Positions 12,927-24,520 of a stretch of DNA of 64,000 nucleotides are shown piece after piece (position 1 is the stretch's first letter; the number at the start of each line of letters is the position of its first letter). A program made the translations under genes and the position numbers. The stretch lies in the NCBI RefSeq assembly GCF_000276665.1, contig NW_004955405.1:9615099-9679098 (forward strand). The letters are read 5' to 3'. Origin of the DNA: Chinchilla lanigera. Taxonomy: Eukaryota; Chordata; Mammalia; Rodentia; Chinchillidae. Under the pieces are notes generated by a model. It did no database searches. It saw only the letters and a program-made list of their open reading frames with translations, and was not told the DNA's origin.

Positions 12927-13390
12927 TGTCTTGGTTACTTTTCTCTCGTTGCTGGGACAAAACACCCAATACCCAAAATTAAGGAAGAAGATGTTTGTTC
13001 AGCTCACAGTTTGTGGAGGTTTCAGTCCATAATCAGCTGGCTCCAAGGCAGAGTGGCAGGGCACAGGGGCAAGAGTCCAAGGTGGCAGAAGACAGCAAAA
13101 GCAGCAAGAGCACAAGGGAAGCGGGGAAACAAGCCTCTTTTCATCCTTTATACTGTATATCGGCTATCCGCCCATGCCCTCCTCTTCCACAAGCTGAGCA
13201 TGTTTACAAAGGACAAACTCTGGCCCCCTGCTGAATCACTTAGTTGAACTTTTAAACTTCTCAAGTTGACACAATGAACAACATCCTAGAGCTGTAAGGG
13301 TGTGTCCATCTCACCCCAGGATGTAGAACTGCTAAGTCACTTAGTCAAGCTTCTGGACTCCTCAAGTTGACACAATGTATCTGCCATAAC
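12927..13390 (-). mobile_element. LTR-like repeat (MaLR-type) with internal direct repeat
   Basis: TTGGTTACTTTTCTCTCGTT, TTCAGCTCACAGTTTGTGGA. Its end holds two copies of a block ending CTCAAGTTGACACAATG (about 13232-13275 and 13333-13378). Confidence 0.68.
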
Positions 13391-13639
13391 ACTGTTACCC
13401 CCTACTCCCAAAACCTGTGGCTCTATAAGGTATGTGACATACTCTCTAATACAGTAGCTACAGGTGGCTATTTAAAGTAAAATTAATTGGAGTTAAATAA
13501 AATTTAAAATGAAATTCCTCAATCACTTGGGCCACATCTCAAGGGTTTAGCAGTCACCCTTGGCTACCCTACAGAACAGCACAGATACAGAATATTTTCT
13601 TATCACACAAAGTTTCAGCAGGTAGCACGGGACCCTATG

Positions 13640-13855
13640 GGTAAAAATTCAAACTTTTTGGGCAGGTGCACAAGGCCTGAAATAATCTGGCTTCATCTGG
13701 ATTGCCCCTGCTCAAATCTCCATTCACTCTTCCTTGCACACTCAGTCCACACAGATGTCACAAGCTCCCTCCATCAAGGTACTGACTTACACATTCCCAC
13801 CAGCTCTGTGTGAGAGCACCTGCTTCCCCAGCCTCACAGATGTAACAGTTTTCTT
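13640..13855 (+). mobile_element. L2 LINE fragment
   Basis: CACAAGGCCTGAAATAATCT GGCTTC, CACTCTTCCTTGCACACTCA, and a C-rich stretch typical of the L2 3' end. Confidence 0.6.
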
Positions 13856-13861
13856 ATTGTT

Positions 13862-13955
13862 GGTGGGGGTGGGGGAAGTCTGGGCTTGAACCCAGGGCCT
13901 CACGCATGCTTGGGCAAGTGAGCTACACCCTACCACTGAACTACACCCAAGTCCA
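13862..13955 (-). mobile_element. Decayed tRNA-type SINE
   Basis: Antisense pattern GGGCTTGAACCCAGGGCCTC then GAGCTACACCCTACCACTGA, the reverse of a B-box and A-box pair. Confidence 0.7.
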
Positions 13956-14079
13956 TGGCAGTTTTAAATGTGCTTGTCCTATGAGTGAGACTCAGTAGCT
14001 TAACATGTTTAGGAGCCTTTTAGATTTACATTTGTTGGAACTGTCGGTTCCTGTTCTTCACCCATTTTTAAAGGTGAGG

Positions 14080-14232
14080 GTCTTTTTTTTTTCTGAGACA
14101 GGGTCTCACTATACAGTTCAGGCTGACCTTGAGCTCACTTTGTAGCCCAGACTGGCCTCGAACTCTCAACAATCCTCCTGTGCCCAACCTCCCAAGTGCT
14201 AGGATTATGGATGTGCACCACCACATGAGCTA
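14080..14232 (-). mobile_element. B1-like SINE, antisense
   Basis: T-rich tail, GAGACAGGGTCTCACTATAC, the internal repeat, and CTCCCAAGTGCTAGGATTAT. Confidence 0.88.
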
Positions 14233-14638
14233 AAGTTTTCTAATCATCAAAACTTCATCAAAATTACCTTTTTTGGCTTTTGGATTTTAAGTGATAGAGA
14301 GACTTTCTGAGTCCAAAGATTTAAAGGGGTTTGGCCATGCTTTATTTTGCAGACTTTATGTACTTATATTTTTGCATCTAAATTAAATTTTTGATCCACT
14401 TAATGTATAATATTGTGTATAGCTAAAGCCATAGCCTTCTCTAAATGACTACCCACTTCTGCAGCACCATTTACCATGACTCCATTTACACCCCACTGAC
14501 TTGAAATACTGTTTTATCTTAAGTGAACCTCCTGTGTGGATTGGAGATGATTTCTGAGCTTTCTACTTTGTTCCCTAGGCATTCCTATCCCTTCATCTGG
14601 TCTGGTTATTGAGCCTTTATAGCATAAATCCAATTTTA

Positions 14639-14728
14639 GAGCTGGCGATATAGCTCAGTGGCACAAGCACCTGCCTGGTAAGTGCAAGGTCCTGAGTTCA
14701 ATTCCCAGTGCCAAAAAAAAAAAAAAAG
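14639..14728 (+). mobile_element. ID-like SINE
   Basis: GAGCTGGCGATATAGCTCAG head, AGTTCAATTCCCAG B box region, 15-A tail. Confidence 0.9.
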
Positions 14729-14729
14729 A

Positions 14730-16240
14730 AAACTATGCAATTTTAATCTACTTACTCCATGAAAGTTTCAAAGGTATCCACAAGCAGATCGAACCTCCCT
14801 CCTTCTTTCTTCTCAGTGTACAGTACGGATCTGTCCCCAGCTTTCACTATATCACCTGTGACGTCTATGACTGGGAGCCTGCAGTGCTGGGACAGTGTGT
14901 AGTGTGGGTGCACCCCTGACGCACACACTCAGCCCTCCCATCACAGTGACAGCTGTCAGAGCAAGGGTTTTTGCTTCCTGGTGGTTGGTTTCTCCTTGTC
15001 TGGAAATGCAGACATAACTTCCCTTTCCTAGGATCTGGCCTAACTCCCAGATCCTCCTCCAAGGTTTCTCAGGACCCAGAGTGAACCTGGCCTTAAAGGT
15101 CCCCTTCAGATCACATACTTGATAGAACCCGAGCTGAGCCTTCTCTCTTTGTTGGGAGCCAAGGCCCCACTGGCCAAGGCCTGCAGTGTCCAATGGGAGC
15201 GTCCTCTCTCCACGCAGAAAGTGGAGCTGGAGTTCCGCTTCTCCTTCTCCTGTCTCCATGACAGGAAGGGCACTTGCTCTTACTTTGGGTGGCATGCTTC
15301 ACTGAGGATGCCACAATGGAAAGGCCTTTTCTCTTGACCCTGGGGATGTCTGCACATCTGAGCCAGTCTGGGGCTCTTCACACTTTTTAAACATCAGTGT
15401 CCTGCTTTAAGAGCTGCCCAGAATCTGACAAATATTTATAGATTCCATCTTCCACGTCCAAGCTGTGCCAGCTGCCACACAACCCTAAGACAGCCCTAAT
15501 CCAACCTAAGGGAGCTTCATGTCCAGGAAGGACTGTGAACGGACCAAAGGAAAAAAAGACAAAAACCCCAGGCATGGCACTTTACATCAGGGTGTGCATT
15601 AGCTGGTCTTGCTGGGTCCTTCTTCTCCTTCCTGAGGCAGATGCTATATGCTATGGCTTTTCTCAAGCAGAAGTGGACTGTGAGCCTGTCCAGGCCACCT
15701 TTGCTCCCCATTGTACTAGTGACAATACTGCAGCTCAGGAAGGGACAAACCTGAGGGTTCCCAGGGGGCTAGATGAGGAACCAAGAACTGGCTGGATGCC
15801 TGCATCTCAGGTTTTCCACTAATAGCACTGTCTTCTCCCTTCCTCTCCCTCACTCTGGAGTCTAAACCAAACCAGATCCACTGGTCACTGTGACTCTCCT
15901 GGCGGTCTCTCAGTTCCCTGTGTTCCCACCAACTCTGCTGCTCCCCCAGGTCAGAGTGAGCATCTTCACCTGCCAGGACCCCTTCAGTGCCTCCCGCCTG
16001 CTTCTGCTCTGGTCCTCAGGGACACAGCGAGATCTGTCCAACTGCCTTGGACCAGGCCACCTTCTTACTGAATGACTCTCTGTGGCTTTCCATTTCTTTT
16101 CTTTCGGATTATCACTTAAACTTCTATTTTGAAAGAATTGTAGATTTGATGCAATCACAAGAAAAGTATAGAAGCATTGTGTACCTTTACCCAGTTTTCC
16201 CCAATGATATCTTGAATAATTGTTCTCTGTTGCCTTTCAG
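14730..16240. other. No gene seen
   Basis: Several short, mutually overlapping frames on both strands, none recognisable. Confidence 0.65.
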
Positions 16241-16252
16241 ATAAATATGGAG

Positions 16253-16340
16253 GGCCAGGGAGACAGTTCAGGAGTACAGCACCTGCCTGGCAAGCGCTAG
16301 GTCCTGAGTTCGATACCAGCTACTAAAAAAAAAAAAAAAA
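16253..16340 (+). mobile_element. ID-like SINE
   Basis: Diverged head (GGCCAGGGAGACAGTTCAGG), clear CTGCCTGGCAAGCGC middle and A tail. Imperfect target duplication GATAAATATGGAG / GATAAACACGGAG. Confidence 0.88.
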
Positions 16341-16384
16341 GATAAACACGGAGATTGGTATGATGGTTTTGTGCAGAAGCCAGA

Positions 16385-16585
16385 GAGATCAGGAATCAAG
16401 TCATGACTTCACCTTAGACAGAGTAACTCTGGCAAGTAATTTTTCCTCTCTGGACCTCAGGTTCTTGGACTGAAAACAAAGACACTGACTTCAAAGAGTA
16501 GCTTGAGACTTAAATGAGATAATGCTTACAAAGTGCTTAAAACAAAGACTGACATACTGACTGACACTCAATGAATAACAAGGTA
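16385..16585 (+). mobile_element. MIR SINE (ancient)
   Basis: AAGTAATTTTTCCTCTCTGG ACCTCAGG, TTAAATGAGATAATGCTTAC AAAGTGCTTAAAACA. Confidence 0.8.
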
Positions 16586-17000
16586 GCCTGGAATGATCTA
16601 GCCCCTGCCTACCTCTTCCTGCCCATAATCCCCCACTTTCTCTCTCCTCCAGTCACACTGACCTTCCTGATTCTTCCTCTTATCCTGGTCCTTCCCCACC
16701 CCAGGACCTTTGCGCAGGATATTGCCTTCTTGCTGGAAGTTTCTTGCCCCTGTAATTGTCAGTTGTGTTATTCTCTTCAGCCTGAGCATTCCTTTGTCAG
16801 AGAAGCTTTTCTATGTTTAGCTTTCTCTGCAAGTAGCATTTCAAGAGGCAAATATGCAACAATTTGTGTGTTCCAGCTCCTCCATAGACTGAGTCCATGA
16901 AGTCAAGATGATGTTTGTTTTGCTCCAGAGTATCCCTAAAACCTAGCAGAGGATCTGACATTGACCAGGGACCAATAAACATTTCTTAACTGAACCAGAG
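16586..17000 (+). mobile_element. L2 LINE 3' end
   Basis: CTCCAGTCACACTGACCTTC, CCAGGACCTTTGCGCAGGAT, AGTCCATGAAGTCAAG and the ending GACCAATAAACATTTCTTAA. The open frame at 16571-16900 is its shadow. Confidence 0.82.
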
Positions 17001-17109
17001 AGCAAAAGCAGAGAGAAAGTCAAGGAGAGAGAGGTATGACAAGGAGAAGGGTGAATATTTTGTTGACATCTACAAAGCAGTTATCCTGTGCCATGCTCTT
17101 TCTCACTTA

Positions 17110-17345
17110 ATCTGCTGAAGTTTAAAATAATCCCAGTCAGGGTCTCTCCAGGCTTATATTCCCCTTAGCTTTTCATCTCTGCCTGACAATAAGTGTGTCT
17201 AGTGTCTGGTTTCTTCACTAATGCAAACTTCACGGGCTCAGAAGTGTTGTCCTGTTCCCTGCTGTGTCTCCAGGACATACAGCTAGGCCTGGTATGTCAT
17301 AGGTGTTCAAGAAATAGTTCTGGAATGAATGAATAGTTCCTACAT
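17110..17345 (+). mobile_element. L2 LINE 3' end
   Basis: GTTCCCTGCTGTGTCTCCAG, CCTGGTATGTCATAGGTGTT CAAGAAATAG and terminal GGAATGAATGAATAG. Confidence 0.8.
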
Positions 17346-17569
17346 TACCTGGATGAACTAGCACAGGAAATGTATGGCGTGGTATAGTTATTGTGCTGCC
17401 CTTGCTTTAAACACAGGAGACTGGCTTGGAGAAATCCAAAACATGTCTCAGACAAGGCCAAGCATTGAAACTCAAACCTCAGCTGAGTCCTCACACACTT
17501 ACCTGGTTTACTCTCTGGGTTTGGGTTCTCCCAAAACAGACTCCAAGACAAGTGTCCCAAAGTGTGGTG

Positions 17570-18375
17570 GATTGACAACTGGTGTCAACTTGTAACACCC
17601 AGCTGAACTGAACCAGTGTAGTGCTGCATGTGGGCAGAACATAACATAACAGGCAGAACTGGAGAGAAAGAAGTTTAGAAGCTGTTGAGAAGCTTTTAGG
17701 GAGCTGCTGGTTCTCTTGAGCTGTTCTCCTGGAGGAGATTGTCATGTTGGCTTTTCTGATGAACTTGGCTGTTTTCATCGTCAAAGGAGCTTGGGATCTT
17801 GTTGTCACTGAGAATGGCTACCATTCACTTTGTGGGAGCTCTGGTCCTCACTTTGAGCATTGTTTTGTGCCTCTGAAGGGGAAGATGATGCACTGCTCAG
17901 TCTTTTGCAGAAGCTTGTTGCGCTGGTTTTCCTGATGGGAACTCGGCTGTTCTCATCATTGGAGTAATTCAGGAGCTCATTGTTGCGGAGGATGGCTGTG
18001 GTACCTTTCAGGGGAGCTCTGGTTTCTGGCTTCACTGCAGATCCTTCAGCCTGCTAGCACAGATCCTTCATCCTGCTGGCACAGGCTTTCTAGCTTCCAC
18101 CACTGACCTTTCGGCATTCCCAGCACAGATCCATGAACCAGGCCATCATGAGACATTGTTGTGGGCTCTAGGCCTCCAGCTGGACTCATGGGAGACATTG
18201 TTATGGGCTCTAAGTCTTCAGCTGGACTCATGCAGGACATTGCCTTGGGATTCAGGTCCTCTGCTGGATTCTTTGGCCTTTAATGTGTGGGCAGATTTTC
18301 TGTACTCTTTGGGTGACTATTATAAAATAATGCTATAATTTATGTGTGTCCTGTATTAAATTGTGTTCCCCCTTG
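17570..18375 (+). repeat. Repeat element with nested internal tandem repeats
   Basis: Begins GGATTGACAACTGGTGTCAA, with a larger direct repeat near 17744-17830 and 17920-18030 (TGATGAACTTGGCTGTT / TGATGGGAACTCGGCTGTT), then three 42-43-base units at 18150-18276, each with a GACATTG start and a CTGGA(C/T)TC end. I cannot name the family. Confidence 0.6.
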
Positions 18376-18377
18376 CA

Positions 18378-18760
18378 AACCTGTCTTAGTTATTTTCCTC
18401 TCATGTTGAGACAAAATACCTGATGTCCAGAATTTAAAAAGAACAGGTTTATTTAGCTCACAGTTTGTGGAGGTTTCAGTCCATATTCGGCTGGCTCCAA
18501 GGGAGAATGGCACATGGCAGAGGGCAACGTTCATCATAGAGGAAAACAGCAAAAGCAGCAAGAGCATAAGGGAGCAGCAGCAAGCAGCCTCTTTTCCTCC
18601 CTTAAATTATATGCAAACTATCCACCCCCGGGCGGGTGCAGCACTCACACCCATAATCCCAGCATTGGACCATGGATCAATCATAAATTGTAGATGCCCA
18701 CCCCATAGGTGTATAAGGCTTTGCGGAGACATCCAGACACAAACCATGACAGAGCCCAGC
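18378..18760 (-). mobile_element. LTR-like repeat (MaLR-type)
   Basis: CCTGTCTTAGTTATTTTCCT, TTTAGCTCACAGTTTGTGGA, GGCTGGCTCCAAGGGAGAAT. It adjoins the repeat-bearing element at 17570-18375. Confidence 0.7.
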
Positions 18761-19799
18761 AGGGAAGAACCTGTAAAGGAAGGAGCTCTGCAAAGATGTG
18801 AAGTAGGGAGGCAGCGCTCCCAGCCTGATCCCTGGGAGCTCCAGCTTGTGAACCACCACCAGGGGGCTCCCATCCACCGAGGACAGTAACTCCAGTGCAG
18901 GTGGGAGGAGCCGGAGTTCACAGAGCTCAGAGCTGCGAGCAGGGCGGAGGGCAGGGTGGGGCGTGGATAGCATCTGCTGGAAAATGCCTGCCTTGTGAAA
19001 TTGCTGGGAAGGTGACATAGGCCTATTTAAAATACCAAGGGCAGTAACTCATACTCGACAGAGTTTATTGCTTCTGTCCTTTTTAATCTTTCTCCAAAAT
19101 TCAGCTAAAATTCCACCTCTCAAGTCTTCCTCAGTGGCTATCTGGAGAATGAATCGTTCCTCCCCTTGGCAGCTTTAGCCTTTGGTGTTTTTTCCTTTGA
19201 GGATGTCAAACTGCCTCAGTAAAACATGCAATTATTCACATAGTAGAAAATCTTCACAGGGTCTGAACGTTCCTTCTCTCTGCCCCTCCACCTCCCTGCC
19301 AGAACTTCGTGGATGGCACTTTGTACCGAAACGTGTGGTCCTACCTTGCACTGGGCTGGGTTTTCTAGCTGCCTGTAGAATCCCCTAATGGGCAGGACCT
19401 TGCTTGTTAACTCCTTTACCGCTGCTTTGCTTGTGAATCGAGCTTCCCACCACACGGGATGGGGTGGGCGGGCTGTCAAACACACCTCTGCAGCCTTCTC
19501 CCCTGGAGAGCCCTAGTTGGAAGGCAAGCCCAGGACTACCTTTGCAGGTCCTGGTAACAAGCGCCAGGTAAATTAGGGAAAGGCCTGTCTTAGAGAACGT
19601 TGTTTTTAAGCGTGACTTCCATCTGATGAAATGTCCTGCTCATTGACTTATTCCTTCTTACTTAGTAAGGTCCCTGTTTAGTGCACAGGCATTTACTAAC
19701 TTTGAACATGACTAAAACAGTAACACACAGCCATTGCGGGGAGTAGGAAACCTTTTAAAGGGACCTTGCGTCCCAGCACACCCGAACCACATTTGAGGG
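18761..19799. other. Approach to the CpG island, no gene seen
   Basis: Balanced composition rising to GC-rich near 18880-18970 and again from 19780. Nothing recognised. Confidence 0.6.
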
Positions 19800-20720
19800 G
19801 CCCTGGGCTTACGTTTGCTGGCCCTGCAGGATGGGATGGGGCCCGGGGTTGGTGCTGGTGCTGGTGCTGATCGAAGGGCCGGAGACAGGGCCCCGGAAGA
19901 GGCAGAAGCCCGGTGCGCAGAGCGCGGGCTGGAGCGGGTTGGTCCCGGGGCGCCCTCCGGAGTTTGGGGAGGACCGGGACACCGAGGAGGAGCGAGGGAG
20001 GCGGGGGCGGCAGAGCATCTTCTCTGCAGCGGCGCNNNNNNNNNNNNNNNNNNNNNNNNNNNNNNNNNNNNNNNNNNNNNNNNNNNNNNNNNNNNNNNNN
20101 NNNNNNNNNNNNNNNNNNNNNNNNNNNNNNNNNNNNNNNNNNNNNNNNNNNNNNNNNNNNNNNNNNNNNNNNNNNNNNNNNNNNNNNNNNTCCGGTCCCG
20201 TGCGCGCGGAGGCCAGCGCGGGTCAGCGGGCACCTTGAGCGGGAGCCAGGACCCGCTGCGGGCCGGGCAGGAGGCGCCTGGCTCCGAGAACTTTCCGGCT
20301 CCGAGCAACCCTAGGGCCCGGGGGCGCCGGGGGCGCGAGGACCCCGCAGTGTCCGCGGTCCAGGCCGGCTCCCACGGCTGCTCCTGTCTCCCCCTCCTAC
20401 CGAGCCCTCCTCTCTCCCGGCCCTGTTCCGAGGCCTGGGACCACCCTAACTGTGTGACAGGAGGGGGTCTCCCTCCCCAAGGCGCCTTCCCTTCTAGACA
20501 CGGAGCGTGGAGAGCTCCCTGCCAAGCGCTCTCTGCACCCCCTCGCCTTTCTCCCGCCCTCCACCCAAGCAGCGCGGGTCCCCCACCTGGCCGGGCAAGC
20601 TCCGAAGCCCGGCAGTCACTTGCGATCTCAGATCCGCAGTGTGATTTTTCAGCCCGCGGCAGAACCTTCTCGGTGCGCCTCATGCCCTTGCAGTGCGCCA
20701 GTATTTCTGGCCACTTGGGT
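19800..20720. promoter_or_regulatory. Orphan CpG island (gap inside)
   Basis: Very GC-rich and CpG-dense sequence (for example GGGGGCGCCGGGGGCGCGAGG split around 20320-20340, and TGCGCGCGGAGG near 20200), broken by Ns at 20036-20190. Long open frames exist on both strands but run through the gap and arise from GC content; none matches a protein I know. It could be the promoter of a non-coding RNA or a distant enhancer-like CpG island. No gene nearby explains it. Confidence 0.7.
20036..20190. other. Assembly gap (155 N) in the CpG island
   Basis: Unsequenced, with extreme GC content on both sides, a common cause of sequence drop-out. Confidence 1.
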
Positions 20721-20927
20721 TCACCTGGGGCTTGGTCACCTCCTTCTGCCCTGTGGCCTCAAGAGGAAGGTACATCTTGGCTGTCAGGGGCGTCGCACCT
20801 CTAGAAACAGCCTTTAGAACATTGGCCTGGAAAAGGGACCTGAGACCCAGCGAGGATGAGCCGTCCTCACGGTCATGCAGCCAGGGGAAGATGCAGACCC
20901 GGGCTTTCTTACATACAACCAGTTAGG

Positions 20928-21090
20928 GGAAGCCAGGCCCGACAGCGCATGCCTGAAATCCCAGCTCCCAGGAGGCTGAGCCCGGAGGATCGCCACAAGT
21001 CCAAGGCCAGCCTGGGCTATAGAGTGAGTTCAAGGCCAGTGTGCACTGCATAGCAAGACCCTGTCTCCAAAAAAACATGCAAAAAATAAG
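20928..21090 (+). mobile_element. B1-like SINE at the edge of the CpG island
   Basis: GCATGCCTGAAATCCCAGCT through AGTGAGTTCAAGGCCAGTGT to GCAAGACCCTGTCTCC and an A-rich tail. Confidence 0.88.
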
Positions 21091-22079
21091 CAGTTAGGAT
21101 GGATGGATAGCCCTGAGAGCCTTGAGCTTTGCAATAATAACTCCTTGGCCAAATCATATCCTCTGGCTCAGTCTTCCCACATGTGAAATGGGAGGAGCCA
21201 CCTCCCAGGCCTTTCTGACGACTGGATGAGCTAATGTTCTTAAAGGTCTTACTCTTATTCCTAATGCACGGCCTGAGACCCAACGAATTTGGATGCCAGC
21301 TTGTGAATTTCCTTTCTGAGCTGGAAGTCAGGGCAGAGGGAGTTAACAGTTCCAGTTCTCTTCCTTCTGCTTGCAGTGTCTGGGTGTAGGTGGATTCTCT
21401 CCTGTGGCCCCGTGGGCTGGTGGGACCACAGCTGCTGGAAGCTACGCTTCTACACTAAGTGTCCGGGAGAGATCAGGGCCTGCGCCCTCCAGGTTCACTG
21501 GGTGTATGAACTCTGGGCTGTGGTTTGGTGGGCCTCCATGGGAAAATCAGGGCCTGAGCCCCAGCTGGCAAATGAAGAGGAGGCCCAGCTGCAGGCCCGG
21601 GAAGGGACCCCAGGACCTTGAGGTCTGGTGGGGAAAAAATAACCTGACCTCCTTTGAGAGATGAGGTTCCCTCGCCCAGGGGTACTACTGGCCAAGGAGA
21701 TGGCAGAGGCTGAGGGGTGGGGCTCATTCACTCACTCAGCCTTGAGTCTCATCTTCTCTAAATCAAAAGGTACTTGAACACCCCTGAGGACTAGCACAGC
21801 TTGCAGTAATGGCGCTCCTACCAGGTGTTGGGCCCTTGCTAGACACTAGAGATGTAATTCATTCCATCGACAAATTTGCACAAAGTAGCTAACACATCAG
21901 CATTGTTTGGTGGGCCTGAGATGGACCTGGCCCCCGCTGTCTGGGCCATTATATGACTTTTCTTCCAAGGGAGTACTTTTGACAACTGGGAGGTCACCAT
22001 TAGTAACAAGATCACCACCACAGGCGTAAGTGGCCACCCTGCAACCTTTTGGAGTTTGTACGCCAGTGTCCAGAGAAAA
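21091..22079. other. No gene seen
   Basis: Nothing recognised. Frames of 80-97 residues on both strands at 21370-21730 overlap and look non-coding. Confidence 0.6.
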
Positions 22080-22235
22080 CTGCTAATGTTTTTTAAGCAC
22101 TCGAATTTTGCCAGGCTCTGTGCTAAGCACTCTTGTGCTGACGTCTGATTGCATCCACAGAAGTCCGTGTGGTATTGCTGTGTGTGTGCAGCCCGTTAGT
22201 AGTAGGACTGGGACCTCTTCTACTGCACACCTGCT
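22080..22235 (+). mobile_element. MIR-like SINE
   Basis: TTTTTTAAGCACTCGAATTT TGCCAGGCTCTGTGCTAAGC, the 5' half of MIR. Confidence 0.5.
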
Positions 22236-22499
22236 GGGCTGCCCTCCCTCCCCAGAGATGGGAGATGGTGGAGCTCAGAGTGCCCGTCAGAGCTGTCCAC
22301 AGAGGACTCAGTAGCACAGATTTCATAAGCCCAATGCAGGGGAAGCAGACAGGGGGACAGATGCTGCCTGGAGAACCAGGAGCTGTCCCCATTAACAGCT
22401 TGCGATCTTGGGCAAAACATTTCTCTTGTCTGTACCTGAGTTTCTCTATTACATGATGATAATATATAAATGTGTGCCCAGTGCCTGTTTAGTGAATGC

Positions 22500-22590
22500 A
22501 CCTCTCCTTCTGCATCTCCTCCTCCTCCTGCCCCTCTTCTTCTTCCTCTTTTTTTCCTCCTCCTTTTCCTTCTCTTTCACTGTCTTCTTT
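22500..22590. repeat. Polypyrimidine tract (CT-rich)
   Basis: TCTCCTTCTGCATCTCCTCC and onward almost purely C and T; the serine/leucine/phenylalanine-rich frames here come from this composition. Confidence 0.85.
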
Positions 22591-22639
22591 TCATGTTACT
22601 AGGGATTGAATCCAGGCCCTCCCATGGACTTTCACCCTC

Positions 22640-22770
22640 TACCCTTTTTATTTCTTATTTTGAGAGGAGTCTAATTGCCAAGTTGTGCAGGCTGAGCCCA
22701 GACTTGAGCTCCTCCTGCCCAGGATCCCAGAGTGCTGGGGTTACAGGCAGATGCCACAACACCCAGCTGA
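22640..22770 (-). mobile_element. B1-like SINE, antisense, diverged
   Basis: GCAGGCTGAGCCCAGACTTG, CAGAGTGCTGGGGTTACAGG and CACAACACCCAGCT mark the reverse of a B1 body and head. A decayed tRNA-type fragment (ACTAGGGATTGAATCCAGGC) lies just before it at about 22597. Confidence 0.7.
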
Positions 22771-24364
22771 GATATTATTATCAGCCTTGTTTTTATTGTG
22801 GTTTTAGAACTTGCCAGGAAACCAAATCTAGAAGAAGTCTTGGTGTAGGGTCCTAGGCTCCCTGTCTGCCCTGCTCACCACCTCCAGTTTGACCTTGACT
22901 TCACCCCTCTCCATCTGGAATTCAGTCTTCTGTGAAATAAGGGGTTGGATGTGTTGGAACAACATCCCCTGCCCCAGCCCTGCACTGTGTGGGGTGGAAA
23001 GGGGAGGCTACAGTGACTGAAGTAAGTAGAGCTGAGTGAGGAGGTGTCTGGAGCTGCCTGTGTTCTAGCAAGTCAAAGGAAGAGCACAGGCAGGAGCCAG
23101 AACAACTGAGCAGCCAGAAAGGAGCCGGCAGGTATGAAAATCCTGGCTGGTGGGAATAGGTAGGCGAGCACAGAGGAGAACAGGAAGCCAAATGAGGCAG
23201 AAGTGAGCTGAGAGCAGCTGTGTCTGACATCTACGCTCTTGCGGGAGAATGAGGGAGGAATCAGTGACAGCTCATCCTGGTGTTTAATACCTGGGGGAGA
23301 AGCTTTGAAGACTGCTCAAAGACTGAAGTTGAATTTCTCAAAGTTTGCAGGAACACAACAATTATAATAGGGAACATGCCTATGCAATCCCACTGGAACC
23401 TATTTTGAGACACAAGGTTTTATAAGCAGAGTCAGAAACTGAGGGGAGGCTGTAGGAGGCTGACCCTGGACAGCTTCCATGTTGGAGAGGAGGGGAGAAT
23501 ATTTTTATCTGCAAATACCTTGCCCTGGAGGGCGAGGCTGGGGTAGAGGCTGCTTCCCCACTTTAGTTTCCTCAGTCACTGTCGTGTTCAGATGTGCACC
23601 GTCTTTGACAGAAGATGTTCGAGTTTCTTACTCAGAGCAGGTGGCTGGAGCCCGGGTCTGGAGTTCCCTGGCTCCAGTGTCTGTGACACTTGCATGTTGG
23701 AGCCAAGATATCTGAAACTCAGCGTGCCAGGGACTCCTTCAGATCTGTCTTGTAGGGATCTCGAAGTACTAGGCACCTATGCGTAGCTGAAGGTGTCCTC
23801 CTGACCCGCAGGGTGGAACCCAGCCCACTGGCTGCCATAGTTTCTACCTAGATATCCCTCAAGAGCCCTCTGTGTGCATAGGCAGGGAAAGTGATCAGAT
23901 TATTTGCACTTTATAGCTGGCTCGCTGTTAGGACATGAGGTCTGGTGGGAAAAGTTGGGTTAAGGGTGTGATCTGGAAGGGAGTTTCTCTCCCTGGGTCC
24001 CTTTGCTCTCTGCTTCCTCCCTGATGTGAGCAGCTTTCTCTGCTATGCCCCTCTGCCATGCATTCTGCCTTGGAGCAAGCACACTATGCCCTGAAAATGT
24101 GAGCAAAATGAGTCTCTCCTCCTTTAAGCAGCGGGTGTCAGGTGTTGTGTTCCAGCATCAAGCAAGTGACTAGACACTGCCTGGTGACTTAGAGCAACAG
24201 CAGGCATTGTTGCTGTCCAATCCGTGGGTCCAGTAAGTGGTTCTTCTGGTCCTACCAGCTTCCCTCAGTTGTCTGTGACTACATTGGCAGCTCTGTGGGT
24301 GCTGGTGGGCTCTCCCAAGGTCAGCAGTGAGCACAGAGCTCTGTATAACTAGCAAGGCCTGAAC
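22771..24364. other. No gene seen
   Basis: Nothing recognised; the 102-residue antisense frame at 22922-23230 has no family resemblance. Confidence 0.6.
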
Positions 24365-24520
24365 AGTATTATGGAAATTTCTCAAAAACTGAAATTATAA
24401 ATTCCACATAACCCATCTGTCCTCCTTCTAGCTATCTTCTTCAAAGAGCTTATGACATCATACTACAGCAATGCTTATATACCAGTGTTTACAGCAGCAC
24501 AACTCAGAACAGGCTCTTGT
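24365..24520 (+). mobile_element. L1 LINE 3' fragment, short
   Basis: TTTCTCAAAAACTGAAATTA then CCACATAACCCATCTGTCC and TACAGCAGCACAACTCAGAA, matching the L1 segment around 61390-61530. Confidence 0.75.

Noticed and set aside
12346..12982. Overlapping frames of 144 and 175 codons on opposite strands
   Set aside because: Compositional, repeat-like and mutually overlapping; no domain.
19712..20804. Open frames of over 300 codons on both strands in the CpG island
   Set aside because: They run through N gaps, overlap on opposite strands and reflect GC-rich composition; no recognisable domain.
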